A stretch of DNA of 64,000 nt, from assembly GCF_013409625.1 (NCBI RefSeq), contig NZ_JACCBF010000001.1, positions 1,426,001 through 1,490,000 of the forward strand, written 5' to 3'. Numbering within the stretch: position 1 is the first letter of the stretch; each line of letters opens with the position of its first letter. The notes below the pieces were generated by a model. That model did no database searches. It was not told the DNA's origin and worked only from the letters and a program-made list of their open reading frames with translations. This document shows, piece by piece, positions 16,716 to 23,435 of this stretch. The DNA comes from Nocardioides kongjuensis (lineage in GTDB: Bacteria; Actinomycetota; Actinomycetes; Propionibacteriales; Nocardioidaceae). Position numbers and translations under genes: made by a program.

Positions 16716-18059
16716 TCAGCTGGCTCGACGACGACGCGAACGGGACGGCGGAGGCTCGCTCTCGGCGTCCTCCTCGACCTGGTCGGAGTCTTCTTCGTCG
16801 CCGGCCTCATCGGACTCGGACTCGTCCGTGGGCTCTTCGTCGGTCTCGTCCTCGTCCACGGGCTCCTCGTCGGACTCGTCCTCGTAGGCGTCCTCGTCCA
16901 CGGGCTCCTCGTCCGACTCGTCCTCGTCCACGGGCTCCTCGTCCGACTCGTCCTCGTCCTCGTAGGCGTCCTCCGACTCGTCCTCCGACTCGTCCTCGTA
17001 CTGGTCCTCGGCCTCACCCTCGTCGCCCTCGGCCTCGTACTCGTCCCCGTCGTAGTCGTCCTCGGGCTCCTGATCGGCCTCGTACTCGTCCTCCGCGTCG
17101 TCCTCCGCGTCGTCATCCGCGTCGTCATCCGCGTCGTCATCCGCGTCGTCGACCTCGTCCTCGTCCTCGGTGTCGCCGGCTCCTTCGTCGGTGATGTCCG
17201 AGTCCTCGGACTTCTCCTCCGTGTCGTCCTGCTGGTCGGAGTCCGTCGAGGTGTCCTCCTCGGCGGCCAAGGCGTCCTCGTGGGTCTGGACGACCTCGCC
17301 GTCCTCGATCGTGCCGCGCCAGCCCTCGACTCCTTCGGGGTCCAGGACCGCCTGGGTCATCACGTGGCGCCGGTAGTTCTTCAGCTCAGCACGCACCCGT
17401 CGTCCCTGTGCGCGCCAGAGGTTGCCGGTCCGTTCGAAGAGCCCCTTGGGGTAGTACTCGAGGACGACCAGGATCCGGGTCAGGCTGGGACCGAGCTCGT
17501 GGAACGTGACCGCTCCGTCGACGTGCCCCTTGTCCCCACTGGATCGCCAGACGATCCGTTCGTCGGGCACCTGCTCGAGGATCGTCGCTTCCCAGGTTCG
17601 GTGCGACCACACGATCTTCGCCCGCCAGGTCAGCTTGTTGTCCTCGTTCGACTGGACCTCCTCGACCTTCTTCATGAAGGTCGGGAAACCACCGAACTCG
17701 GTCCACTGGTCGTAGGCCGTCCGTAGGGGCACGCCCACGTCGATGTCCTCGATGATGTTCGTGGCCTTCGTCGCCTTCGGCGACCCCGTGGTGGACCTCG
17801 ACCTTCCCAGGAGGGGAACCTTGTCCGTCACGGCCGCCGCAGCGCCCTTCAGCTTGTCCCCCATCGAGGGACCGGAATCGGAATCCGAACCATCCGGCGA
17901 CTCCTCGCGCTGCGACGGGTTGCCACTCACGACGTCCTCGAGCCGATCAGTCAGTCCCGAGACGCGGCGACCGACTGATTCAGCGGCCTTCTCCGCGAGC
18001 ATCTGCGCCAGGCCGCCGGATGCGGACTTGAGCCTGGTTCGACCGTCGTTCTCCGACAT
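16716..18059 (-). CDS. gvpZ: SRPBCC protein with long acidic tail, GvpZ-like
   Basis: A 447-residue protein in three parts. Residues 1-97 are a polar leader. Residues 98-240 are an SRPBCC/polyketide-cyclase-like domain ([34 protein letters not shown], then [17 protein letters not shown] and [20 protein letters not shown]). From about 260 to 433 there is an extremely acidic low-complexity tail of repeated [10 protein letters not shown] and DDADDDAED blocks, ending in [18 protein letters not shown] proteins accompany actinobacterial gvp clusters as GvpZ. The tail is encoded by tandem DNA repeats. The ATG at 18059 follows GGAGGTGAGAGC. The function in vesicles is unknown. Confidence 0.85.
   Translation of the reverse strand: MSENDGRTRLKSASGGLAQMLAEKAAESVGRRVSGLTDRLEDVVSGNPSQREESPDGSDSDSGPSMGDKLKGAAAAVTDKVPLLGRSRSTTGSPKATKATNIIEDIDVGVPLRTAYDQWTEFGGFPTFMKKVEEVQSNEDNKLTWRAKIVWSHRTWEATILEQVPDERIVWRSSGDKGHVDGAVTFHELGPSLTRILVVLEYYPKGLFERTGNLWRAQGRRVRAELKNYRRHVMTQAVLDPEGVEGWRGTIEDGEVVQTHEDALAAEEDTSTDSDQQDDTEEKSEDSDITDEGAGDTEDEDEVDDADDDADDDADDDAEDDAEDEYEADQEPEDDYDGDEYEAEGDEGEAEDQYEDESEDESEDAYEDEDESDEEPVDEDESDEEPVDEDAYEDESDEEPVDEDETDEEPTDESESDEAGDEEDSDQVEEDAESEPPPSRSRRRRAS
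16851..16952. repeat. Tandem 30-bp repeats inside gvpZ
   Basis: Copies of a 30-base unit beginning CTCGTCCACGGGCTCCTCGT lie at 16851-16880 (one mismatch), 16893-16922 and 16923-16952, the last two identical and contiguous. Units 1 and 2 are separated by a 12-base CTCGTAGGCGTC spacer that recurs near 16960. A second array, of a 12-base GTCGTCATCCGC-type unit, occupies about 17089-17150. Both keep the reading frame (30 = 10 codons, 12 = 4 codons). Confidence 0.85.
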
Positions 18060-18064
18060 CGCTC

Positions 18065-18643
18065 TCACCTCCCCGCGCCGGCAGGCGACTTCTTCGCCGT
18101 CGAGCGCTGAGCAGAGGTCTTCTTCGCCGACGCCCGCTTCGCGGGTGCCTTCTTCGCCGGCGCCTTCTTCGCGGGTGCCTTCGACGCTGCGCTCTTCCTC
18201 GCCGGCGCCTTGTCCGGACTCCGCTCAGCGGCGCCTCTGCGCGGTGCAGACCCGTCGTCCTGGCCGGCGTCGTCCTGAGCCTGCTCCTCCTGCGCCTCCT
18301 CTGTGGCGCTGTCCTCGTCCGGAACGTGCTCGTCCTCCTCTGCTCTGCTGTCGGATCCCTTCGACTGCAGGGATTGTGTGAACGACTCGACCCGAGACGC
18401 TGCAGCGACCAGTGCGGCCTCACGAGCGACGTCGACGAGACGTCCGGTGAGCTGGCCCTGGAGCTGCTTGAGCTGCGGGTTGTTCTCGACGAGCTTCGCC
18501 CCTTGCGTCAGCAACTGGCGATTGGTTGCGACCTTCTTGCCGGCCAGCATCCCGGCGAGCGTCATCGCAAGGCGCAGCTTCTTGGTCCGGCCGAGCATGT
18601 AGCCGCCGGCGACGGCCAGGGCGATCTTGGAATTGGCAGACAT
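18065..18643 (-). CDS. gvpY: GvpY-like protein with basic Lys/Ala/Pro tail
   Basis: A 192-residue protein at the head of the gvp operon. Residues 1-95 are helical and hydrophobic (SKIALAVAGGYMLGRTKKLRLAMTLAGMLAGKK, then LLTQGAKLVENNPQLKQLQGQL), resembling the GvpY proteins of Streptomyces-type clusters. Residues 96-130 are acidic. Residues 142-192 are a histone-H1-like tail of repeated APAKKAPAKK blocks. A stress-sigma-like promoter lies about 70 bases upstream. The 8-base gap to gvpZ includes its ribosome binding site. The name rests on position and composition; the molecular role is unknown. Confidence 0.75.
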   Translation of the reverse strand: MSANSKIALAVAGGYMLGRTKKLRLAMTLAGMLAGKKVATNRQLLTQGAKLVENNPQLKQLQGQLTGRLVDVAREAALVAAASRVESFTQSLQSKGSDSRAEEDEHVPDEDSATEEAQEEQAQDDAGQDDGSAPRRGAAERSPDKAPARKSAASKAPAKKAPAKKAPAKRASAKKTSAQRSTAKKSPAGAGR

Positions 18644-18709
18644 TTCTCGCAGGCCACGATGCGCTCCCCCCGGGGCGCAAGTCGCGGCCACCTCCCTCTC
18701 GGGAGCGAT

Positions 18710-18734
18710 GTACCCGGCGTCTCGAGCACCAGAC
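18710..18734 (-). promoter_or_regulatory. Stress-sigma (SigB-type) promoter upstream of gvpY
   Basis: On the minus strand GTCT (18734-18731) and GGGTAC (18715-18710) are separated by 15 bases. This matches the actinobacterial SigB consensus GNNT-N14/16-GGGTAC/T recalled from Streptomyces. Predicted transcription start is near 18703, about 60 bases before the gvpY ATG. It would drive the whole ten-gene gvp operon. No experimental support is available here. Confidence 0.45.
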
Positions 18735-18759
18735 AACGAAAGCGTGACTGGCGTCACAT

Positions 18760-19299
18760 CTACCCAATCTGGGGGATGAGTGCGTTCCTCAACACGTCGA
18801 CAGCCGAGGGGATGAGGTCCGCATGCACCATCACGACGCCACGCCGGGAACGGCCGTGCTCGACGATCGGCCTCACGACGTCGAGGTTGACATCGCTGGC
18901 CAGCACCAGGAGGGCGGAGGTGCCAGGACCCAGCGCCCGATGCGCGTCGACGAGGAGCTGGTGCTCGATGCCCGTACCGTCCAGCCGGGACGCCAGGGCC
19001 GCGACTCGCCGTGCGCCGTCTGGGCCGGGATGCGCCAGCACCGACACCAACGCGCACAGGACCGAGCTACCTGGCTGCGGTGACCGCCGGCGAAGGTGCC
19101 CGACGTGTGGACGATGGCTGCCACGCACCCAGCTGACGACGACCGCCTCCGTCACGACAACCGCGCCGCGCCGCACGAGGTCCTTGAACCGAACCTCCCC
19201 AGCAGCGGCGCCCAACGGCGAGTCGTACACCCAGATCGTGAGGGACGGCGCCGACCTCCAGCTGTCGGCTGTCGGCGCACCCCTCGTCGCTGCTCGCAT
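18760..19299 (-). CDS. DUF1269-like protein
   Basis: A 179-residue soluble protein resembling the DUF1269 family. The family-like part is the N-terminal SLTIWVYDSPLGAAAGEVRFKDLVRRGAVVVTEAVVVSWVRGSHRPHVGHL. The second half (SVLCALVSVLAHPGPDGARRVAALASRLDGTGIEHQLLVDAHRALGPGTSALLVLASDVNLDVV) appears to carry a stress or pore-associated alpha/beta repeat. DUF1269 proteins commonly accompany stress genes in actinobacteria. It is upstream of gvpY on the same strand and could be co-transcribed. The gene at 19457 is divergent. Confidence 0.65.
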   Translation of the reverse strand: MRAATRGAPTADSWRSAPSLTIWVYDSPLGAAAGEVRFKDLVRRGAVVVTEAVVVSWVRGSHRPHVGHLRRRSPQPGSSVLCALVSVLAHPGPDGARRVAALASRLDGTGIEHQLLVDAHRALGPGTSALLVLASDVNLDVVRPIVEHGRSRRGVVMVHADLIPSAVDVLRNALIPQIG

Positions 19300-19389
19300 C
19301 GCGCGCCTCCTTCCGGGCGAACGCCCCAGCAGTACCCCGCTGCACGGAGAGCACGGTTCGTCCTCTCACAAATCCTGCTCCGCGAATCG

Positions 19390-19414
19390 GGATCCGCCAC
19401 GAGGCGTCGGGTAC
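19390..19414 (+). promoter_or_regulatory. Stress-sigma (SigB-type) promoter for the divergent small genes
   Basis: GGAT (19390-19393) and GGGTAC (19409-19414) are separated by exactly 15 bases, again matching GNNT-N15-GGGTAC. Predicted start is near 19421, about 36 bases before the ATG at 19457. It has the same architecture as the element upstream of gvpY. Confidence 0.4.
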
Positions 19415-19456
19415 CGCCAGTGACTTGGAGGGAGAGCCCACGAGGGGGGAGCTGGG

Positions 19457-19687
19457 ATGGAACAGAAGAACGTCGACACGCGTGCGCGCATCGTCGACCT
19501 GCTGATCGACAAGGTGGCCGAGGACCCCTTCCCGTCGATACCCATGATGGCCTTGCTCGAGGAGCTGCTCGAGCCTGACGAGGTTCCGGCGTACGCAGCG
19601 GTCCTCATGCAGAAGATCAGCGAAACCACCTACCCGAGCGTCTCGATGCTTGCGCGCCTCGCATCGCTCGCCGGGGCCGACGAGTGA
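19457..19687 (+). CDS. Small acidic helical protein of the gvp neighbourhood
   Basis: A 76-residue cytosolic protein with no recognised domain. Sequence features are an N-terminal polar start (MEQKNVDTRARIVDLLIDKVAEDPFPSIPMM), Leu/Glu-rich helices and two similar Tyr/Phe-Pro-Ser turns (PFPSIPMM and TYPSVSMLARL). The latter suggest an internal duplication of a helix-turn unit of about 35 residues. The ribosome binding site is GAGGGGGGAG. It sits behind a SigB-like promoter and 10 bases upstream of the next gene. The function is unknown. Confidence 0.75.
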   Translation: MEQKNVDTRARIVDLLIDKVAEDPFPSIPMMALLEELLEPDEVPAYAAVLMQKISETTYPSVSMLARLASLAGADE

Positions 19688-19697
19688 GGCGGTCGCC

Positions 19698-20030
19698 ATG
19701 CGCGTGCTGCGATGGACCGCCGCGGCTGTGTTGTGGATCGTGGGCGGATTGCTCGGTCTTGTCGGCGCACTTCTCTGCGTCACGGTGATCCTGCTGCCGC
19801 TCGGCCTCCCGGTGTTGGCCTTGACTCGACGTGTCCTGGGACTCGCCGGCCGTCTGGTCGTGCCGCGCGAAGTGCGACACCCCTTGGACGAGCTCACGGA
19901 CCGGGGCAAGGACGCCGGGAAGAACGCGAGGAAGAACGCGAAGAAGAACGCGGCCAAGGCCAAGGAGAACATCAAGGACCACACGAAGGACGGCGCCCAC
20001 CGTCTGCGCAAGCGCCTGCACGTGTCCTGA
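19698..20030 (+). CDS. Small membrane protein with Lys-rich tail
   Basis: A 110-residue protein. Residues 3-42 form one long or two short membrane helices (LRWTAAAVLWIVGGLLGLVGALLCVTVILLPLGLPVLALT). The cytosolic remainder is strongly basic, with GKDAGKNARKNAKKNAAKAKENIKDHTKDG, an amphipathic Lys/Asn/Ala helix. The chosen ATG at 19698 follows GAGGCGGTCGCC, 10 bases after the previous stop, so the two genes form an operon. I recognise no named family; it resembles stress-associated YtxH/CsbD-like tails in composition only. Confidence 0.7.
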   Translation: MRVLRWTAAAVLWIVGGLLGLVGALLCVTVILLPLGLPVLALTRRVLGLAGRLVVPREVRHPLDELTDRGKDAGKNARKNAKKNAAKAKENIKDHTKDGAHRLRKRLHVS

Positions 20031-20062
20031 ATCGTGCTGCCGCCAGCGCCCCGTCCGGGGCG

Positions 20063-20112
20063 CCGGAGATGTCGGGCCGACCGGTCCCCGGAGATGTTGG
20101 GCCGACCGGTCC
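20063..20112. repeat. 25-bp tandem repeat upstream of glsB
   Basis: Two contiguous copies of a 25-base unit, CCGGAGATGTcGGGCCGACC plus GGTCC, differing at one base (c/t), followed by a third partial GGGAGATGG. Each unit contains the palindrome GACCGGTC. The array ends 24 bases before the glsB ATG. It may hold two operator sites or be a simple duplication of a translation-initiation-like segment. Confidence 0.7.
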
Positions 20113-20136
20113 CGGGAGATGGAGGAGGAACAAACC

Positions 20137-20418
20137 ATGGAGATCATCGGAGTCATCGTCGCCGGCATCATCATCGGCCTGCTGGGCAAGCTGGTCGCAC
20201 CGGGCGACAAGGACAACATCCCGATCTGGCTGACGATCCTGTGCGGCATCGGCGGCGTGATCGTCGGATGGTTCGTCTACACCGCATTCGGGGGCAACGG
20301 CAGCGACGGCGTCGACTGGGTGCGATGGATCGTCGCGATCGTCTGCTCCGCCGTTCTCGTCGTCATCGCGTCCACCGTGACCGGGCGCAACAGGAAGTCC
20401 GGATTCCTGCACCACTGA
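20137..20418 (+). CDS. GlsB/YeaQ/YmgE family stress membrane protein
   Basis: A 93-residue membrane protein of the GlsB/YeaQ/YmgE (transglycosylase-associated) family with three hydrophobic helices. The family start, MEIIGVIVAGIIIGLLGKLVAPGDKDNIPIWLTILCGIGGVIVGWFVY, is clear; the third helix is VRWIVAIVCSAVLVVIAS. These proteins are induced by general stress in several bacteria; their exact role is unknown. The start is fixed by GGAGGAGGAAC upstream. It is followed by a strong hairpin. Confidence 0.92.
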   Translation: MEIIGVIVAGIIIGLLGKLVAPGDKDNIPIWLTILCGIGGVIVGWFVYTAFGGNGSDGVDWVRWIVAIVCSAVLVVIASTVTGRNRKSGFLHH

Positions 20419-20443
20419 GGTCCCAGCCGAGGAGTTCGGCACT

Positions 20444-20475
20444 GCGGGTGCGGTCGCCCCGGCGACCGCACCCGC
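20444..20475 (+). terminator. Strong hairpin terminator candidate after glsB
   Basis: A perfect 15-bp stem, GCGGGTGCGGTCGCC and its complement, with a two-base CC centre, begins 26 bases after the glsB stop. No U-tract follows. It would function for the plus strand, and possibly for the convergent channel gene. The following 205 bases, to 20680, contain no gene that I can support. Confidence 0.6.
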
Positions 20476-20680
20476 TCTGCGCGTGCCGCGCGCGACGCGG
20501 CGGAACACCCATGGGCAAGGTGACACGTGCCTGGGTCACCCCGCCTTGTCCTGGCCAGCTCCGATCGGTCCTGGCCGCCGTTGCTCTGCGACCGCGGAGC
20601 GCCGACACCGCAGCCGACGCACCGCACAGCCGGACCCGACGATCGCGCGAGGCTCGTTGCGTGGATGTGCAGCGGTCAGG

Positions 20681-21505
20681 TCACAGCGGGTCGCCGCGAC
20701 CCTCACGAGCACGGGACCCGGCCAGCGGATCGTCGGCGGCCACGTCGAACTGCTGGGTGGCTACACCGCTCGGGTCCACGGAAGGACGTGCGTACGTGCC
20801 TGCGGTACCTGTTGACCCTGCGGCACGCCGGCCGGCCCGCGCGCGTACCGCCTCCTCGCGGCCCTTCGCGTAGGCGTCCTCGAGGACGCGCTGTGCGACC
20901 GGACGGCCACCCAGACCGAAGGCCAGGGCAAGCCCCAGGGCAAGCGCGCCCATCGTTGCGGCGAAGGCGATCCGCACTATCTCAGGAGCGATCTGCAGCT
21001 GCTCCAGGATCATGAACATCGCGATGACCATGACGACTGCAGGCAGCACGGTCGCGACGATCTTCCCGGTCGGCGTGTCGCCCATCATCCGCGAGACGCC
21101 CGTAGCGACGCCGCTCGACAACAGAGCAGCGATGACGAAGATGGCGATCGCGACCAGCACGTTCGGCAGGTAGGCCAGAACCTCGTTCATGAAGATCGTC
21201 AGCTCGCGGATCTCCAGGGCGGTCACGGCTGCTACCGCGAAGAAGACCAGCACGAACCAGAACACGACCAGCGACACCGCGCGTGACACACCGACTCCAG
21301 GCAGCGCACGGGACAGGTAGGCGTGCGCGCTCGAGCGCTCCACGTGGCCGTCGATCCCCGTCATCTCAAGGCCCTTCCGCACGGCGACCTGGATCAGCTT
21401 GGCGACGATGAGTCCGATGATCAGCAACACCAGGAACGCGATCAGGTTGGGCAGGAAGCCGATGAATCTGTCCAATGCGTTTTGCAGGCTGTCGTCGATG
21501 TTCAT
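20681..21505 (-). CDS. CmpX-like mechanosensitive-channel-type membrane protein
   Basis: A 274-residue integral membrane protein with four or five hydrophobic segments and conserved transmembrane-helix repeats (FIGFLPNLIAFLVLLIIGLIVAKLIQ and MNEVLAYLPNVLVAIAIFVIAALLSSG). These are characteristic of CmpX/YnaI-related proteins, small relatives of MscS channels. A Gly-rich helix (ALALGLALAFGLGGRPVAQRVLE) precedes a soluble C-terminal tail of about 70 residues. The ATG at 21505 is supported by GGGGGAGAGAA immediately upstream. It probably acts in osmotic or membrane stress, in keeping with the GlsB neighbour; this is inference. Confidence 0.85.
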   Translation of the reverse strand: MNIDDSLQNALDRFIGFLPNLIAFLVLLIIGLIVAKLIQVAVRKGLEMTGIDGHVERSSAHAYLSRALPGVGVSRAVSLVVFWFVLVFFAVAAVTALEIRELTIFMNEVLAYLPNVLVAIAIFVIAALLSSGVATGVSRMMGDTPTGKIVATVLPAVVMVIAMFMILEQLQIAPEIVRIAFAATMGALALGLALAFGLGGRPVAQRVLEDAYAKGREEAVRARAGRRAAGSTGTAGTYARPSVDPSGVATQQFDVAADDPLAGSRAREGRGDPL

Positions 21506-21667
21506 TTCTCTCCCCCAGTTGTTGTGGAATCCCCACGACTTCCCTGAGCAGTACCTCGCACGCCGGGCCACACACGTTCGAGAAGCGCGCGCCGGTCGAG
21601 GGCTCGTCTCGCGACCGCGCTGACGGCGCACCGGGACGGCCCCATCAGCAAGGATCTCGGTGGATCG

Positions 21668-21805
21668 CTACTGGAACATCACGGCTGGGCACGCGCTGCA
21701 CACGTACTCCAGCACCATGCCGCCCGGCTCGTTCTCGACGCTGGCCAGGTGCCATTCGTGCTCGTGAACGACCGGTGGCTGTGCGATGAGTGGAACGCTG
21801 GACAC
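21668..21805 (-). CDS. 45-residue CxxC microprotein
   Basis: A short frame from GTG at 21805 to TAG at 21668. The protein reads MSSVPLIAQPPVVHEHEWHL then ASVENEPGGMVLEYVCSACP and ends AVMFQ. The pattern HEWHLxxVE...LEYVCSAC-PAV is like small actinobacterial zinc-ribbon or rubredoxin-knuckle proteins in which one CxxC follows a beta strand, here with histidines upstream (HEHEWH) as possible further ligands. It begins 20 bases after the DUF6458 stop on the same strand. No strong ribosome binding site is visible, so the start is uncertain. Function is unknown. Confidence 0.55.
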   Translation of the reverse strand: MSSVPLIAQPPVVHEHEWHLASVENEPGGMVLEYVCSACPAVMFQ

Positions 21806-21825
21806 GGCAGGCCGGACAGGAGCGG

Positions 21826-22044
21826 CTAGTAGCGGGGGTCGTCGCGGTGGTGGACGACGGTGTCACGAGCCTCACGGCGCCACGGCGGGGCGTAGAGCAG
21901 CGACAGCACGATGGCCAGCGCCCCGGCGACGATCAGGATCGTTCCGAGAGCGCCGTCGTCGACGAAGCTCAGGTCGACGGTGATCACGTCCAAGACGAGA
22001 ATCAGGCCAAGGACCAACAAGACGATTCCCAATCCGATGTACAT
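21826..22044 (-). CDS. DUF6458-like small membrane protein
   Basis: A 72-residue protein with two membrane helices (MYIGLGIVLLVLGLILVLDVITV and GALGTILIVAGALAIVLSLLY) joined by a short loop, LSFVDDG. The cytosolic tail is basic with several histidines (PPWRREARDTVVHHRDDPRY). This layout is that of the actinobacterial DUF6458 family. A longer frame exists upstream but its composition is not protein-like; the ATG at 22044 fits the family. Function is unknown. Confidence 0.82.
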   Translation of the reverse strand: MYIGLGIVLLVLGLILVLDVITVDLSFVDDGALGTILIVAGALAIVLSLLYAPPWRREARDTVVHHRDDPRY

Positions 22045-22275
22045 GCCGTAACGCTGCCCGCAGCGGGCCGAGCCATACGGTCGCACGCGCACGGACGTCA
22101 CCAGGCTGCGTTGCTCCCCAGCGCGGACGGGGCCGGACCGGGCGCCGTTGAGGCACCGCACTCCCTGCGCCTCGCGCCCGTCGCGAGCCTGTTGGCGCGT
22201 GGCCTCGAACCTGACGATCCGGTCTCCGGCGCTCCCATGGTCCCCCGGGCTTCCCGGCACGACCCGAAATGAAGG

Positions 22276-22302
22276 AAACCCCAGGGATGATCCCTGGGGT
22301 TT
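22276..22302 (-). terminator. Intrinsic terminator after tRNA-Leu
   Basis: A perfect 12-bp stem, AAACCCCAGGGA, and its complement around TGA, directly downstream of the tRNA 3' end on the minus strand (8 bases). On that strand the second arm ends in GGGGTTTCCTTC, giving a modest T-rich trail. It would also form on the plus strand. Confidence 0.75.
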
Positions 22303-22309
22303 CCACCTG

Positions 22310-22395
22310 TGTCCGAGGGGGGACTTGAACCCCCACGCCCTAATACGGGCACTAGCACCTCAAGCTAGCGCGTCTGCCAATTCCGCCACCCGGAC
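22310..22395 (-). tRNA. tRNA-Leu, anticodon GAG
   Basis: An 86-nucleotide class II tRNA. The acceptor stem GTCCGGG pairs with CTCGGAC (one G-T pair), the anticodon stem CTAGC/GCTAG encloses the loop TTGAGGT, and the anticodon is GAG. A long variable arm (TGCCCGTATTAGGGCG) and the T arm GGGGGTTCAAGTCCCCC confirm tRNA-Leu. The CCA end is not encoded. It reads CUC and CUU leucine codons. Confidence 0.96.
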
Positions 22396-22466
22396 GAGTG
22401 CGGTGAAACCGTAGCAAACACGGGCCGTCGACGTGGAATCGGCACCCCCTTTTTCCCCATCACGCG

Positions 22467-23096
22467 TCACTGGGGTCGCAGGAGCCGCACCACGAGGCCT
22501 CGGCCGGGCTCCGCGCGGCTGGACGCGACGCTCAGCGTGCCGGGGAGCTCGGCAGCCAGTGCCTCGGCCTCGGCGTAGGAACCGAGCTGCAGCAGTGCTG
22601 CTCCCTCGGGGTGCAGATGGCGGTCGATGAGGCGGACGCACTCGCGGGCGCGGTCCAGGCCGTCGGTGCCGCCGTCGATGGCCAGCACCGGGTCGGCGGG
22701 GAAGCAGCCGACGAGGTCGGTACGCACCCAGGGCGGGTCGGCGACGACCAGGGCGAACACCTCGTCGGACCTGAACTCCGACAGCGACACGTTCCGCACG
22801 TCGACGAGCTCGGCCCGGCCCGCCGCCGCCGCGTTGTCGACGGCGTAGGCGCAGGCAACGGGATCCACGTCGACGCAGACCAGGCGGCGGTCCGTGCCGT
22901 GCACGGCGAGCAGACCGAGGTGGCCCACGCCGCTGCACAGCTCGAGGACGGGGCCGGGAGGTACGACGGCCAGAAGGTCGTTGGCCCACAGCGCCTGCGT
23001 CTGGGTCCACTCCCGCGGCGCGAGCACGCGGTCGTCGTACCTGATGGTCAGGGAGCCGAACGGGACGGTCCGGCTGTCCGGGGGACGGCGGGTCAT
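22467..23096 (-). CDS. Class I SAM-dependent methyltransferase (HemK-like)
   Basis: A 209-residue methyltransferase of the small-domain MTS/HemK type. Motif I is GPVLELCSGVGHLGLLAV, the acidic loop after strand 2 is CVDVDPVACAYAVDNA, and motif IV is VADPPWV, a DPPW variant of the NPPY motif of N-methyltransferases acting on amide or amino nitrogens. It is shorter than PrmC and lacks its N-terminal helical domain. Possible substrates are protein glutamine, rRNA or small molecules. Four bases separate it from the upstream gene at 23100, suggesting an operon. Confidence 0.87.
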   Translation of the reverse strand: MTRRPPDSRTVPFGSLTIRYDDRVLAPREWTQTQALWANDLLAVVPPGPVLELCSGVGHLGLLAVHGTDRRLVCVDVDPVACAYAVDNAAAAGRAELVDVRNVSLSEFRSDEVFALVVADPPWVRTDLVGCFPADPVLAIDGGTDGLDRARECVRLIDRHLHPEGAALLQLGSYAEAEALAAELPGTLSVASSRAEPGRGLVVRLLRPQ

Positions 23097-23099
23097 CGC

Positions 23100-23348
23100 T
23101 CAGCCGATCGTCTGGCCGTCGCGGCACTCCCGGCAGGTCCACCACTGCACGAGGATCGCGCCGTCGGGCCCGATGGTGACCGGACCACGGACGTGGTCCG
23201 TCCTCCTGCCGCAGCCCAGGCACTCCAGCTGCCGGACCTCGTCGGGTCCGTCGGCGAGCGGGCCGCGTCGACCGATGCGGGCGGCGACCACGCGGGGGTC
23301 CGGCGCCTCCGCAGCTCCCCCGCAGCCGCCTGAAGGGTAGTGCTGCAT
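23100..23348 (-). CDS. Small zinc-ribbon-like hypothetical protein
   Basis: An 82-residue protein with two CxxC knuckles, LECLGCGRRTDHV and WWTCRECRDG, spaced about 28 residues apart as in zinc ribbons. Residues 5-40 are Gly/Ala/Pro/Arg-rich and probably disordered. It is adjacent to the methyltransferase gene downstream and may be a nucleic-acid-binding or partner protein. The ATG at 23348 lies in the short region divergent to nothing obvious. Function is unknown. Confidence 0.65.
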   Translation of the reverse strand: MQHYPSGGCGGAAEAPDPRVVAARIGRRGPLADGPDEVRQLECLGCGRRTDHVRGPVTIGPDGAILVQWWTCRECRDGQTIG

Positions 23349-23435
23349 GTCTCCACGCTAGGCAGCGCGGGGTCGCACCGATATCCGTTGCGCGCCAACC
23401 TCCGTGGCCGTTGGACGAACGCCGGCGCGATGCGG

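Noticed and set aside
16800..17160. CRISPR-like short repeats within gvpZ
   Set aside because: The repeats are contiguous, in frame, without unique spacers, and encode an acidic low-complexity tail.
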